Of a stretch of 64,000 bases of DNA, positions 1-8,435 are shown piece after piece. Made by a program: the position numbers and the translations under genes. This stretch comes from Pseudomonas sp. GD03919 (GTDB lineage: Bacteria; Pseudomonadota; Gammaproteobacteria; Pseudomonadales; Pseudomonadaceae), in assembly GCF_029814935.1 (NCBI RefSeq), contig NZ_CP104582.1, forward strand, positions 1,178,001 to 1,242,000, read 5' to 3'. Within the stretch, counting starts at the first letter, position 1. Each line of letters begins with the position of its first letter. The notes beneath the pieces were generated by a model that was given only the letters and a program-made list of their open reading frames with translations, was not told the origin of the DNA and ran no database searches.

Positions 1-1
1 C

Positions 2-1129
2 AACGTCGGCACCACCATCTTCACGCGGATGTCCCAGCTCGCGCTGGAGACTGGTGCGATCAATCTGTCCCAGGGCTTCCCGGATTTCGACGGGCCACAG
101 GCACTGCGCGAAGCCGTGGCGCGCCACGTCATGCAAGGGCGCAACCAGTATTGCCCGATGACCGGCCTGCCCGCGTTACGGCAGCAGGTGGCGGCCAAGC
201 TCGCCCGCAGCTACGGCGTGCAGCGCGATGCCGATAGCGAGATCACCATCACGCCGGGGGCCACCGAGGCGATCTTCTGCGCGGTGCAGGCGCTGATTCA
301 TCCGGGGGATGAAGCCATCGTCCTCGACCCTTGTTACGACAGTTACGAGCCGTCGGTGGAGCTGGCCGGTGGACGTTGCGTGCATGTGCCGCTGGCATTG
401 CCGGACTTCGCTGTCGATTGGCAGCGTCTGGCTGATGCCATCACGCCGCGTACCCGACTGATCTTTCTCAACTCGCCACACAACCCGAGCGGTGCGTTGT
501 TGACCCGTGTCGATCTGGACAGGCTGGCCGAACTGATTCGTGGCCGCGATATCCATGTGATCAGCGATGAGGTCTACGAGCACCTGATCTTCGATGGCCA
601 ACGCCATGCCAGCGTGCTGGCCCACGAGGAGCTGTATCAGCGCGCCTTCGTGGTCAGCTCCTTCGGCAAGACCTATCACGTCACCGGCTGGAAGACCGGC
701 TATGTGGTGGCGCCACCGGCATTGACCGCCGAGCTGCGCAAGATTCACCAGTACGTCAACTTTTGCGGGGTGACGCCGTTGCAGTTCGCCCTGGCCGAGT
801 TCATGGCCGCCTGCCCCGAGCATGTAGAGGAATTGCCGGCGTTCTACCAGGCCAAGCGCGACCTGTTCTGCGACCTGCTGGCCGACTCGCGCTTCACCTT
901 CAGCCGCGCGCCGGGCACTTATTTTCAGCTGGCCGACTATTCGGCGATTCGCCCCGATCTGGACGATGTGGCCATGGCCGAGTGGCTGACCCGCGAGCAC
1001 GGTGTGGCGGCGATTCCGGTATCGGTGTTCTATCAGTCGGCACCCAAGGACATGCGCCTGGTGCGTTTCTGCTTCGCCAAGCGTGAAGAAACCCTGCGCC
1101 AGGCCGCCGAGAAACTATGCGCGGTGTGA
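2..1129 (+). CDS. PLP-dependent class I/II aminotransferase (methionine aminotransferase type), 5' end outside window
   Basis: This fold-type I aminotransferase moves an amino group between an amino acid and a 2-oxo acid in the cytoplasm. The open frame already runs at base 2 (NVGTTIFTRM...), so the start codon lies before the window and the Met at 29 is internal. Visible family features are LSQGFPDF near the N-terminus, SPHNPSG, ISDEVYEHL with the cofactor-binding Asp, the Schiff-base Lys in SSFGKTYHVTGWKTGY, and a C-terminal RLVRFCFAK with the carboxylate-binding Arg. The sequence is closest to the YbdL/methionine aminotransferase group, which accepts Met, His and Phe. The omega-amidase gene follows after 61 bases; such pairs recycle keto-glutaramate and support methionine salvage. 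The family is sure, the exact substrate is inferred. Confidence 0.9.
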   Translation, partial: NVGTTIFTRMSQLALETGAINLSQGFPDFDGPQALREAVARHVMQGRNQYCPMTGLPALRQQVAAKLARSYGVQRDADSEITITPGATEAIFCAVQALIHPGDEAIVLDPCYDSYEPSVELAGGRCVHVPLALPDFAVDWQRLADAITPRTRLIFLNSPHNPSGALLTRVDLDRLAELIRGRDIHVISDEVYEHLIFDGQRHASVLAHEELYQRAFVVSSFGKTYHVTGWKTGYVVAPPALTAELRKIHQYVNFCGVTPLQFALAEFMAACPEHVEELPAFYQAKRDLFCDLLADSRFTFSRAPGTYFQLADYSAIRPDLDDVAMAEWLTREHGVAAIPVSVFYQSAPKDMRLVRFCFAKREETLRQAAEKLCAV

Positions 1130-1190
1130 GGGGCGGGCAGGGTCAGCCCGCCTGCAACGCGTTGACGATTACGGCAAACGAGGTACTGCG

Positions 1191-1973
1191 ATGAGCGATA
1201 AACCCGATATCGAACTGGCGCTGATCCAGACCAGCCTGGCCTGGCAGGATCCGGCCGCCAATCGCGAGCATTTCCAGAAACTGCTGGAGCAGGCGCGCGG
1301 TGCCGATCTGGTGATCCTGCCGGAGATGTTCAGCACCGGTTTTTCCATGGAGTCGGCCGCATTGGCCGAGCCCGAGAATGGCCCGACCACCCACTGGTTG
1401 CGTGAGCAGGCGCAGCGTATCGAGGCGGAGATCTGCGGCAGCCTGATCATCCAGGCGGCCGATGGCAGCTACCGCAATCGCCTGCTCTGGGCACGCCCGA
1501 ATGGCTCGCTGGCGCATTACGACAAGCGCCACCTGTTTCGCATGGCCGGTGAGCACAAGCATTACAGCGCCGGTAGCGAGCAGGTCGTGCTGGAGCTCAA
1601 GGGCTGGCGCGTGCGCCCGCTGATTTGCTACGACCTGCGCTTCCCGGTTTGGAGTCGCGATGCGGGTGGCACCGATCTACTGCTGTATACCGCCAACTGG
1701 CCGGGGGCGCGTCGCCACCACTGGAACCGCCTGCTGCCAGCGCGGGCCATCGAGAACCTGTGCTATGTCGCGGCTGTGAACCGTGTCGGCGAGGACGGCA
1801 AGGGCCACGCCTACACTGGCGATTCTCAGGTGCTGGACTTCCAGGGCGAGGCGTTAATGGCGGCAGGCGAGGGGGATGGTGTGTTCCGCGCTCGCCTGTC
1901 GAGCGAGGCACTGGCTGCTTACCGCGAGCGCTTCCCTGCACATCTGGACGCCGATGCCTTCACCTTGAACTGA
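1191..1973 (+). CDS. Carbon-nitrogen hydrolase, omega-amidase (YafV/Nit2 type)
   Basis: This 260-residue nitrilase-superfamily hydrolase probably cleaves 2-oxoglutaramate or 2-oxosuccinamate to the oxo acid and ammonia. The catalytic triad is visible as Glu45 (LPEMF), Lys112 (YDKRHLF) and Cys146 (LICYDLRFP). The ATG at 1191 was chosen because MSDKPDIELALIQ begins the conserved fold at once; longer in-frame extensions reach back into the aminotransferase gene and read as low-complexity sequence. It lies just behind an aminotransferase that would produce the keto-amides this enzyme destroys, so the two probably form one operon. Family and active site are clear; the substrate is inferred from family and neighbour. 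Confidence 0.88.
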   Translation: MSDKPDIELALIQTSLAWQDPAANREHFQKLLEQARGADLVILPEMFSTGFSMESAALAEPENGPTTHWLREQAQRIEAEICGSLIIQAADGSYRNRLLWARPNGSLAHYDKRHLFRMAGEHKHYSAGSEQVVLELKGWRVRPLICYDLRFPVWSRDAGGTDLLLYTANWPGARRHHWNRLLPARAIENLCYVAAVNRVGEDGKGHAYTGDSQVLDFQGEALMAAGEGDGVFRARLSSEALAAYRERFPAHLDADAFTLN

Positions 1974-1990
1974 TCAGGAGCTAGACGAAC

Positions 1991-2446
1991 ATGGACGTAC
2001 AACAGAGCAATCCCTTCCAGCCACCGCAAGCCGATCTGCAACAGGCCACTACCACTCAGGCGCCGCTCTACAGCATCGCCGGTGTCGGCCTAGCCACCTT
2101 CATCGGTACGCCGCTGGCTGGCGCCTGGCTGCTGGCGCATAACCTGCAACTGCTCGGCAAGGCGGATCGAGTGGCGATGGTCTTGGGCATTTCCGTCTTC
2201 CTGCTGGTGGTTACCTCGGTCCTGGCTTTCGTCTTGCCGGAGGAGGTGCCCGCCATGCCGTTCGCCATTGCACAGTTGATGGCGATGATCATGTTTGCCA
2301 AGAGCCTCATGGAAGCCGATCTCAAGCAGCATGCCGAGGCCGGTGGTGCATTTCTGTCCAACTGGCGGGCGGCGGGTATCGGTCTGATGTTCACCCTCGG
2401 CCTGGCCGCGCTGATGTTCGCGGTGCTGATGATTTTCGATGTCTGA
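1991..2446 (+). CDS. Small hydrophobic membrane protein, function unknown
   Basis: The gene encodes 151 residues. A polar, proline- and glutamine-rich N-terminus (NPFQPPQADLQQ) is followed by about four hydrophobic segments near residues 28-50, 58-80, 84-102 and 125-148. An AGGAG-like site (tcaggagct) sits 8-13 bases before the ATG. It follows the omega-amidase by 17 bases and may share its transcript. The layout resembles small inner-membrane proteins of unknown function; I do not recognise a specific family and no function is proposed. Confidence 0.7.
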   Translation: MDVQQSNPFQPPQADLQQATTTQAPLYSIAGVGLATFIGTPLAGAWLLAHNLQLLGKADRVAMVLGISVFLLVVTSVLAFVLPEEVPAMPFAIAQLMAMIMFAKSLMEADLKQHAEAGGAFLSNWRAAGIGLMFTLGLAALMFAVLMIFDV

Positions 2447-2504
2447 GTGTATGTGCCCGGATTTCATCCGAGCTACGGACACAAGTACATGCAAAGCGGC
2501 TTTT

Positions 2505-2579
2505 CGTAGGAGCCCCGCCTCGGGGCGAAGCTTTTCGAGCCAGCGCCGCCGGTATTCGCGGCGGGGCGCCGCTCCTACA
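2505..2579. repeat. GTAGGAGC...GCTCCTAC palindromic repeat, with flanking REP-like pieces
   Basis: The unit starts GTAGGAGCCCCGCCTCGGGG and ends GGCGGGGCGCCGCTCCTAC, with AAGCTTTTCG in the middle. Short arms of the motif CGGATTTCATCCG occur on either side, near 2458-2472 and 2618-2632. Near-identical units lie at 25078-25152 and inside the small mobile element at 61848-61993. The 241-base gap between the membrane protein gene and leuA holds only these repeats and the leuA terminator. Confidence 0.85.
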
Positions 2580-2646
2580 GGATGCCCGAAACGCTACTGA
2601 TGTTTGCGATAGCCTTTCCGGATTTCATCCGGGCTGCGCATACAAA

Positions 2647-2669
2647 AACGCCGGGCATTGCCCGGCGTT
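2647..2669 (-). terminator. Rho-independent terminator of leuA
   Basis: Read on the minus strand, a ten-base stem AACGCCGGGC/GCCCGGCGTT with a three-base loop is followed at once by a T run. It begins about 19 bases after the leuA stop codon. Confidence 0.85.
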
Positions 2670-2687
2670 GTGCGTTCGGCTCAGGGC

Positions 2688-4358
2688 TCAGGCCGCTTGT
2701 GACTCGGCCTGGCTCAGGGCGCGGTTCAGGGCGCTGAACAGGGCGCGGAAGCTGGCGGTGGTGAGGTTCTCGTCGATGCCGATGCCGTGCAGGGCGCGAC
2801 CACCGTTGACGCGCAGCTCGATGTAGGCTGCTGCCTTGGCATTGGTGCCGGCACCGATGGCGTGCTCGCTGTAGTCCATCACCTCGACGGCAACCGGCAG
2901 GGCTGCCGCCAGGGCTTCCAACGGGCCTTTGCCGATGCCGTGCCAGTGGTGTTTTTCAGCACCTTCGATGACCTCGATATCCACAGCGCTGGTGCCGTTC
3001 TCTTCCTGCAGGCGATGGCCTTTCAGGGCATAGGGGCTACGTGCCTGCAAGTACTCGGTCTCGAGCAGCTTGTAAATTTGAGCGGCGGTCATTTCCAGGC
3101 CGAGGCGGTCGGTTTCACGCTGCACCACCTGGCTGAACTCGATCTGCATGCGGCGCGGCAGGCTGATGCCGTATTCCTGTTCGAGCAGGAAGGTGATGCC
3201 GCCCTTGCCGGACTGGCTGTTGACGCGAATCACTGCCTCGTAGTCGCGGCCAATGTCGGCCGGGTCGATCGGCAGGTACGGCACTTCCCACAGCGCATCG
3301 TCCTTCTGCTGGGCGAAGCCCTTGCGGATGGCATCCTGGTGCGAGCCGGAGAATGCGGTGTGTACCAGGTCGCCGACGTACGGGTGGCGCGGGTGTACCG
3401 GAATCTGGTTGCAGTCCTCGACCACCTTGCGTACGGCATCGATGTCGGAGAAGTCCAGCTCCGGGTCAACGCCTTGGGTGTAGAGGTTCAGCGCCAAGGT
3501 CACCAGGCAGACGTTGCCGGTGCGCTCGCCGTTGCCGAACAGGCAGCCTTCGACGCGATCGGCGCCGGCCATGACGGCCAGCTCGGAGGCGGCGACGCCG
3601 GTGCCACGGTCGTTGTGGGTGTGTACGCTGATCAGCACGCTGTCGCGGCGGTCGACGTGGCGGCCGAACCACTCGATCTGGTCGGCGTAGTTGTTCGGCG
3701 TGGCGCACTCGATGGTAGCCGGCAGGTTGAGGATCAGCTTGTTCGCCGGGGTCGGCTGGAACACGTCGATCACTGCGTTGCACACCTCGACGGCGAAGTC
3801 GATTTCGGTGCTGCTGAACACTTCCGGCGAATACTCGAAGCCCCACTGAGTTTCCGGCGCAGCATCGGCCAGGCGCTTGATGGTGGTACCGGCAGCCACG
3901 GCGATGGCTTTGACACCGGCCTTGTCCTGGTTGAAGACAATCTTGCGGAAGCTCGGCGCACAGGCGTTGTAGTAGTGGACGATGGCCTTCTTGGCGCCTT
4001 TCAGCGACTCGAAGGTGCGCTCGATAAGGTCGTCACGGGCCTGGGTCAGCACCTGGATGGTCACGTCGTCGGGGATGTGGCCGCCTTCGATCAGCTCGCG
4101 GACGAAGTCGAAGTCGGTCTGCGAGGCGGACGGGAAGCCCACTTCGATTTCCTTCAGGCCCACGGCCACCAGGCATTTGAAGAAGCGCATCTTCTTCTCG
4201 GCATCCATCGGCTCGATCAGCGACTGGTTACCGTCGCGCAGGTCGGTGGACAGCCAGATCGGCGCCTTGTCGATGATCTTGTCCGGCCAGGTGCGGTCCG
4301 GAATCTGGATGGGGGTGAAGGGGCGGTACTTCTTGGATGGGTCTTTGAGCATGCTCAT
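2688..4358 (-). CDS. leuA: 2-isopropylmalate synthase
   Basis: LeuA condenses acetyl-CoA with 3-methyl-2-oxobutanoate, the first committed step of leucine synthesis. The 556-residue protein has the DRE-TIM lyase signature ([11 protein letters not shown], residues about 37-47), the metal-binding [10 protein letters not shown], the FGNGERTGN loop, and a C-terminal regulatory domain from about residue 430 that in this family binds leucine for feedback inhibition. The length and the N-terminus [14 protein letters not shown] match the long LeuA form of pseudomonads. The start at 4358 has an AGGA about nine bases upstream. The gene stands alone, with a terminator behind it and a probable leader peptide 88 bases before it. 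Confidence 0.96.
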   Translation of the reverse strand: MSMLKDPSKKYRPFTPIQIPDRTWPDKIIDKAPIWLSTDLRDGNQSLIEPMDAEKKMRFFKCLVAVGLKEIEVGFPSASQTDFDFVRELIEGGHIPDDVTIQVLTQARDDLIERTFESLKGAKKAIVHYYNACAPSFRKIVFNQDKAGVKAIAVAAGTTIKRLADAAPETQWGFEYSPEVFSSTEIDFAVEVCNAVIDVFQPTPANKLILNLPATIECATPNNYADQIEWFGRHVDRRDSVLISVHTHNDRGTGVAASELAVMAGADRVEGCLFGNGERTGNVCLVTLALNLYTQGVDPELDFSDIDAVRKVVEDCNQIPVHPRHPYVGDLVHTAFSGSHQDAIRKGFAQQKDDALWEVPYLPIDPADIGRDYEAVIRVNSQSGKGGITFLLEQEYGISLPRRMQIEFSQVVQRETDRLGLEMTAAQIYKLLETEYLQARSPYALKGHRLQEENGTSAVDIEVIEGAEKHHWHGIGKGPLEALAAALPVAVEVMDYSEHAIGAGTNAKAAAYIELRVNGGRALHGIGIDENLTTASFRALFSALNRALSQAESQAA

Positions 4359-4434
4359 GAATCAATCCTGAAAGCGAGGGCCGCTATGGGCCGTGCTGAA
4401 AAAATAAAAACAGAGGAAAGGTGCGGAATTCGGG

Positions 4435-4508
4435 GTCAGCAGACCCTAGCGCAGTCGTTGGGAGACCAGGCACAGGTTGGCGTGTTGCCGGAGGATGATG
4501 AGGGTCTG
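4435..4508 (-). promoter_or_regulatory. Possible leuA attenuator with competing pairings
   Basis: On the minus strand, CAGACCCT (4508-4501, inside the leader peptide codons) is perfectly complementary to AGGGTCTG (4447-4440), which overlaps the leader stop codon. The same GGGTC can instead pair with GACCC directly downstream (GGGTC-TGCT-GACCC). Further on is a U-rich stretch (tttttatttttt, about 4401-4412). Mutually exclusive pairings around a leader peptide suggest ribosome-controlled regulation. The U run is over 20 bases from the short hairpin, so it is not a canonical intrinsic terminator. Nothing else recognisable was found in the 228 bases from the leader to the mscS gene. Confidence 0.4.
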
Positions 4509-4520
4509 CGAGATATTCAT
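4446..4520 (-). CDS. Probable leu leader peptide (24 residues)
   Basis: On the minus strand an ATG at 4520 opens a 24-codon frame ending with TAG at 4446-4448. It reads MNISQTLIILRQ... and contains five Leu, three Ile and one Val, with the Leu/Ile codons grouped in TLIIL, NLCLV and QRLR. The stop codon lies inside a segment (GGGTCTG) complementary to the early leader codons. The position just upstream of leuA and the composition fit an attenuation leader, but the Leu codons are not in one uninterrupted run as in the enteric leader. It could be a chance short frame. Confidence 0.5.
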   Translation of the reverse strand: MNISQTLIILRQHANLCLVSQRLR

Positions 4521-4723
4521 GAAGCCAACCCTAACCATTGAGGAAAAAGCTGGCAAGCATGTTGGAAAAATTGGTGAAAAAAAGCGGATGGGTTGGTTTG
4601 GCGATTTTTTGTTGCTGCTTTTTTCGCTTATTCACATTTTCATTGCGTAGTGCTGGCGTGCTTGTGAAGGCGGTTGTGAGCCATCCTGCTGGCGGTGTTC
4701 ATCGCCACAAGCTGGCTCCTGAA

Positions 4724-4744
4724 AGCGGGAATCGGTTTCCCGCT
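4724..4744 (-). terminator. Weak hairpin behind the mscS-type gene
   Basis: Read on the minus strand, AGCGGGAA and TTCCCGCT pair as an eight-base stem four bases beyond the stop codon. Only a short T run (TTTC) overlaps and follows the stem, so termination here may be weak. Confidence 0.45.
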
Positions 4745-4748
4745 GGCG

Positions 4749-5999
4749 TCAAGGGGCTGGCTGCAGCATCGGACGCAGTTCGCGCATGTCTGCACCGCTC
4801 GGATGCTGGAACACGCGCAGGCCGAACTCGGGGAGGATGGCCAGCAGGTGGTCGAAGATGTCGGACTGGATACCTTCGTAGGCATTCCAGGCGATGGTGT
4901 TGGTGAAGCAGTAGATTTCCAGCGGCAGGCCGTCGGCGGTCGGGCTGAGCTGGCGTACCAGCAGGGTCATGTTCTGGTGGATGTTGGGGTTGTGACGCAG
5001 GTAGTGCTCGACATAGGCGCGGAAGCTGCCGATGTTGGTGATACGGCGCGTGTTGACCGGGTCCTTGCCGTACTCGGCCAGCCTGGCGTTCCAGTCCTGC
5101 AGCTCCTGATCCTTACGATCCAGGTATTCGTCGAGCAGCATGAAGCGGCGCAGGCGGGCGATTTCCTCGTCGCTGAGGAAGTGCACGCTGGTCAGGTCGA
5201 GATACAGCGCGCGCTTGATCCGGCGCCCGCCGGATTCCTGCATGCCGCGCCAGTTCTTGAACGGGTCGCTGATGAAGCGCTTGGTCGGGATGGTGGTAAT
5301 GGTCTTGTCCCAGTTCTGCACCTTGACCGTGTGCAGGGCGATATCGATCACGTCGCCGTCAGCGTTGAGCTGGGGCATTTCCACCCAGTCACCGACGCGG
5401 ATGATGTCGCTGGAGGAAATCTGCACGCTGGCCACCAGTGACAGCAGGGTGTCCTGGAAGATCAACATCAGCACGGCGGCCATGGCGCCGAGGCCGGACA
5501 GCAGGATCAGCGGCGAGCGGTCGATCAGCGCCGCCACCATGAGGATCGCGGCAATGGCGAAGATGGCGATCTTGATCACCTGCAGGTAGCCCTTGATCGG
5601 CTTCAGGTGCGCATTGGGCCGGCGCTGATAGAGCGTGTTGAGAATGTCCAGCAGGGCGCCGATGGCCAAGGCGATGGTCAGCACGATGAAGGCGCCGCAG
5701 ACGTTCTGCGTGACCGTTACCACGGCTTCGGGCATGCCCGGCACCACGGCTACACCGGAGGACAGCACCAGCGCCGGGACGATGTGCGACAGGCGCTTGA
5801 TGATGCCGCTTTCCTTGATCTGGCCATGGCGACCCAGGGTGGTCGCGCCGACCACGCGGTAGATGGCGCGCACCAGGATACGTTTGACGATCCAGTTCGA
5901 CAGCCAGGCGGCGACGATCAGGGCAAAGGTGGCGGTGAGGGTGAGCAGTTCAGGCTGTTCGTTCAGCCAACCCATCCAGGTATCGAACTCATTCGGCAT
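4749..5999 (-). CDS. Mechanosensitive ion channel, MscS family (YbdG-like)
   Basis: This inner-membrane protein belongs to the MscS superfamily, whose members open under membrane tension and release solutes during osmotic downshock. Hydrophobic helices lie in roughly the first 170 residues. They are followed by the pore-lining region and MscS beta domain (GLGAMAAVLMLIFQDTLLSLVASVQI; DIIRVGDWVEMP; TVKVQNWDKTITTIPT) and a long cytoplasmic alpha/beta region. A start at 5999 gives 416 residues, close to E. coli YbdG, and has GGAG six bases upstream. A start at 6050 is also open but has no ribosome site and lies in an inverted repeat (ggccaaaatggcc). Family assignment is firm; conductance is not predictable from sequence. 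Confidence 0.88.
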   Translation of the reverse strand: MPNEFDTWMGWLNEQPELLTLTATFALIVAAWLSNWIVKRILVRAIYRVVGATTLGRHGQIKESGIIKRLSHIVPALVLSSGVAVVPGMPEAVVTVTQNVCGAFIVLTIALAIGALLDILNTLYQRRPNAHLKPIKGYLQVIKIAIFAIAAILMVAALIDRSPLILLSGLGAMAAVLMLIFQDTLLSLVASVQISSSDIIRVGDWVEMPQLNADGDVIDIALHTVKVQNWDKTITTIPTKRFISDPFKNWRGMQESGGRRIKRALYLDLTSVHFLSDEEIARLRRFMLLDEYLDRKDQELQDWNARLAEYGKDPVNTRRITNIGSFRAYVEHYLRHNPNIHQNMTLLVRQLSPTADGLPLEIYCFTNTIAWNAYEGIQSDIFDHLLAILPEFGLRVFQHPSGADMRELRPMLQPAP

Positions 6000-6118
6000 T
6001 TCCGGCTCCGAAGCAGGCAGGAGGAAAGACCGACGCTTAAAGCCGGCCATTTTGGCCGCCGTACCCTAACAAAAATACGTCAGCAACCCAAACCGCAGGT
6101 ATTGCAGGCTGCGTAGGT

Positions 6119-7024
6119 TCAGGGCTTGAACGCACCGATGAAGATCGCCGGGTCAACCCGTGCGTCGTTGAGGCTGACGTTCCAGTGCAGGTGCGGGCCG
6201 GTCGCGCGCCCGGTGGCGCCGACCTTGCCGACATGGCCGCCACGGGCGATCTCGTCGCCGAGCTGCACGTCGATCTCGGAGAGGTGGCAGAACATGCTGA
6301 TCAGCCCCTGGCCGTGATCGAGAAATACCGTCTTGCCGTTGAAGAAGTAGTCGCCGATGAGGATGACCTTGCCGGCGGCTGGTGCCTTGATCGGCGTGCC
6401 ACGATTGGCGGCGAAATCCAGGCCCGAATGCGGGTTGCGTTCCTCGCCATTGAAGAAGCGCCGCAAGCCGAAGGGGCTGGACAGCGGGCCGTTGACTGGC
6501 CGGTCGAACAGCAGGTTGCTTGGCTGGCGTGGGCTGAACTGCTGGTAGGCGCGGGTCTGCTCGGCCAGTTCGCGCTCGATACGTTTGAGGTTCTCGGCGT
6601 TGGGGGTGACCTGCTGCTGATTCTTGATGGTGATGCGCTGCTCGGCGTAGTGCTTGGCACCGACCTGGAAATTCAGCTTCTGGCCGCCCTCGACCTCTAT
6701 CTGCTGAGTGCCCGGCTTGACGCTGAGTGGAATGCCGACGATGGCGATCCAGCGCTTGCTGTCCTCATGCACGGTCAGCACCGGCTTGCCCTGATAGCGC
6801 ACCTTGGGCGCCTGCGCCGGGTTGCCCAGGTCGACCACCGCCACGCCACCCGGCACCGGCTTGTTCAACAGGCGGGTGATAAAGCCTTCGGCGTGGGCGG
6901 GCAGGGCCAGGCACAGAGCCAGGACGAACAGACACAACTTGTGTAGGAGCGAGCTCTGCTCGCGAAAAGAGGGGCTGAAAAAGCTTCGCGAGCAGAGCTC
7001 GCTCCTACGCAGAGATGCTGGCAT
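6119..7024 (-). CDS. Periplasmic M23 family metallopeptidase (LytM-like)
   Basis: The 301-residue protein has a hydrophobic signal segment (LCLFVLALCLALPAHA, about residues 30-45), an N-terminal beta domain, and a C-terminal LytM/M23 domain. The zinc and catalytic residues are visible in NPHSGLDFAANRGTP, in SMFCHL and in the HxH of GPHLHWNV, so it is probably an active peptidoglycan endopeptidase. The ATG at 7024 is four bases beyond the xseA stop, so the genes are probably co-transcribed. Unusually, residues about 6-27 are encoded by a perfect 24-bp inverted repeat of the GTAGGAGC family, giving an abnormally long n-region before the signal peptide. An internal start is possible but no strong ribosome site was seen. 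Confidence 0.88.
   Translation of the reverse strand: MPASLRRSELCSRSFFSPSFREQSSLLHKLCLFVLALCLALPAHAEGFITRLLNKPVPGGVAVVDLGNPAQAPKVRYQGKPVLTVHEDSKRWIAIVGIPLSVKPGTQQIEVEGGQKLNFQVGAKHYAEQRITIKNQQQVTPNAENLKRIERELAEQTRAYQQFSPRQPSNLLFDRPVNGPLSSPFGLRRFFNGEERNPHSGLDFAANRGTPIKAPAAGKVILIGDYFFNGKTVFLDHGQGLISMFCHLSEIDVQLGDEIARGGHVGKVGATGRATGPHLHWNVSLNDARVDPAIFIGAFKP
6943..7008. repeat. Perfect 24-bp inverted repeat (GTAGGAGC family) inside the M23 peptidase coding sequence
   Basis: The arms 6943-6966 and 6985-7008 are exact reverse complements starting GTAGGAGCGAGCTCTGCTCG, with an 18-base loop. The repeat is read through in frame as part of the leader region of the peptidase. A CTGGCATTA beside it (7018-7026) matches one end of the small mobile element at 11342-11498. 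Confidence 0.9.
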
Positions 7025-7028
7025 TAGT

Positions 7029-8408
7029 TCAATCCAGTAGCGACAAGGTCGCCGGTTGTATGTGGTTGTCCTCGATGCGCACGTCTAGTTCACCTTCGCC
7101 CAGGCGTGCCTTGAGACGCTGGCCGGGCTGGGTTTGCGCGGCGCTGCGCACCGCCTGGCCGCGCTCGTCGAGGAGGATGCTGTAGCCTCGACCGAGGGTG
7201 GCCAAGGGGCTGACGATCTGCAGTTGCGCAGCCAGGGCACCCAGTTGCTGGCGCTGGCTGCGGAGCTGGCTGTGCATGGCGCGCGGCAGGCGCGTGGCCA
7301 GGCCATCGAGGCGCTGGCGCAACAGAGCCAGGCTGCGCCCCGGATGCTGCGCGGCGAGGCGTGCGTCGAGGCGGGCCAGGCGTTCGCGTTGATTGGCCAG
7401 TTGCTGGTTGAAGGCGCGGCGCAGGCGCATGTCCAGGTCATCCAGGCGCTGGGCCTGCTGGCGCAGGCGTTCGCCGGGGTGGCGCAGGCGTCGGCTGGCG
7501 CCTTCCAGGCGCAGGCGTTCGCGGGCTAGACGGCCCTGCATGTGCAGCGCCAGGCGCCGTTGCAGGTTGTGCAGGCGCTGCACCAGCTCGCTGCTGTCCG
7601 GGGCCAGCAGTTCGGCGGCGGCCGAGGGCGTCGGCGCGCGCACGTCGGCGACGAAGTCGGCGATGGATACATCGGTCTCATGGCCCACGGCGCTGACGAT
7701 GGGCGTGACACAGGCGGCCACGGCGCGGGCCACGGCCTCCTCGTTGAAGCACCAGAGATCTTCCAGCGAACCGCCGCCACGGGCCAGGATCAGTGCGTCG
7801 TAACCCTGCGCATCGGCGCGCTGCAGGGCGCGGACGATCTGCGCCGTGGCCTCGCGGCCCTGTACGGCGGTGGGGATCAGGTTCAACTCCACCTGCGGCG
7901 CGCGGCGGCGGAACACGCTGATGATGTCGCGGATCACTGCGCCGGTGGGCGAGGTGACGATGCCGATGCGCTTGGGATGAGCGGGCAGGGCAATCTTGCG
8001 TTCGGTAGAGAACAGACCTTCGGCGCCGAGCTTTTCCTTGAGTGCCTCGAAGGCCAGGCGCAGGGCGCCGTCACCGGCTGGCTCGACGGCATCGAGAATC
8101 AACTGGTAGTCGCCGCGGCCCTCGAACAGCGAAACCTTGCCGCGCACCTTCACCGCCAGGCCATCACGCAGGGCCTGGCGCACGCGTGCGGCGTTCTGCC
8201 GGAACAACGCGCAGCGCACCTGGGCCTGGCTGTCTTTCAGGGTGAAATAGATGTGGCCGGACGCCGGGCGGGCGAGGTTGGAGATTTCTCCCTCGACCCA
8301 GATGCCGGCGAACACGTCCTCCAGCAGCAGGCGGGCGCGGTTATTCAGTTGGCTGACGCTGAGCACCTCGCGGTCGAGGTTCAGGCGGGCAAAAGGGTCA
8401 TTGATCAT
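7029..8408 (-). CDS. xseA: Exodeoxyribonuclease VII large subunit
   Basis: XseA is the catalytic and DNA-binding large subunit of exonuclease VII, which degrades single-stranded DNA to oligonucleotides in both directions together with XseB. The 459-residue protein has the N-terminal OB-fold (LSVSQLNNRARLLLED, EGEISNLARPASGHIYFTLKD), the central catalytic domain (GIVTSPTGAVIRDI; LILARGGGSLEDLWCFNEE; VSAVGHETDVSIADFVADVRAPTPSAAAELL) and a long coiled-coil C-terminal half rich in Arg, Gln and Leu. Its length matches the family. It precedes the M23 peptidase gene with a four-base gap. The small subunit gene is not in this window. Confidence 0.96.
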   Translation of the reverse strand: MINDPFARLNLDREVLSVSQLNNRARLLLEDVFAGIWVEGEISNLARPASGHIYFTLKDSQAQVRCALFRQNAARVRQALRDGLAVKVRGKVSLFEGRGDYQLILDAVEPAGDGALRLAFEALKEKLGAEGLFSTERKIALPAHPKRIGIVTSPTGAVIRDIISVFRRRAPQVELNLIPTAVQGREATAQIVRALQRADAQGYDALILARGGGSLEDLWCFNEEAVARAVAACVTPIVSAVGHETDVSIADFVADVRAPTPSAAAELLAPDSSELVQRLHNLQRRLALHMQGRLARERLRLEGASRRLRHPGERLRQQAQRLDDLDMRLRRAFNQQLANQRERLARLDARLAAQHPGRSLALLRQRLDGLATRLPRAMHSQLRSQRQQLGALAAQLQIVSPLATLGRGYSILLDERGQAVRSAAQTQPGQRLKARLGEGELDVRIEDNHIQPATLSLLD

Positions 8409-8435
8409 GGGGCGGCATGATAAGCGCAGAGGCGC

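Noticed and set aside
2787..4541. Long plus-strand open frame (584 codons) opposite leuA
   Set aside because: It is the antisense shadow of leuA in a GC-rich gene; the composition is biased (Val, Gly, His, Gln) with no family features, and leuA is certain.
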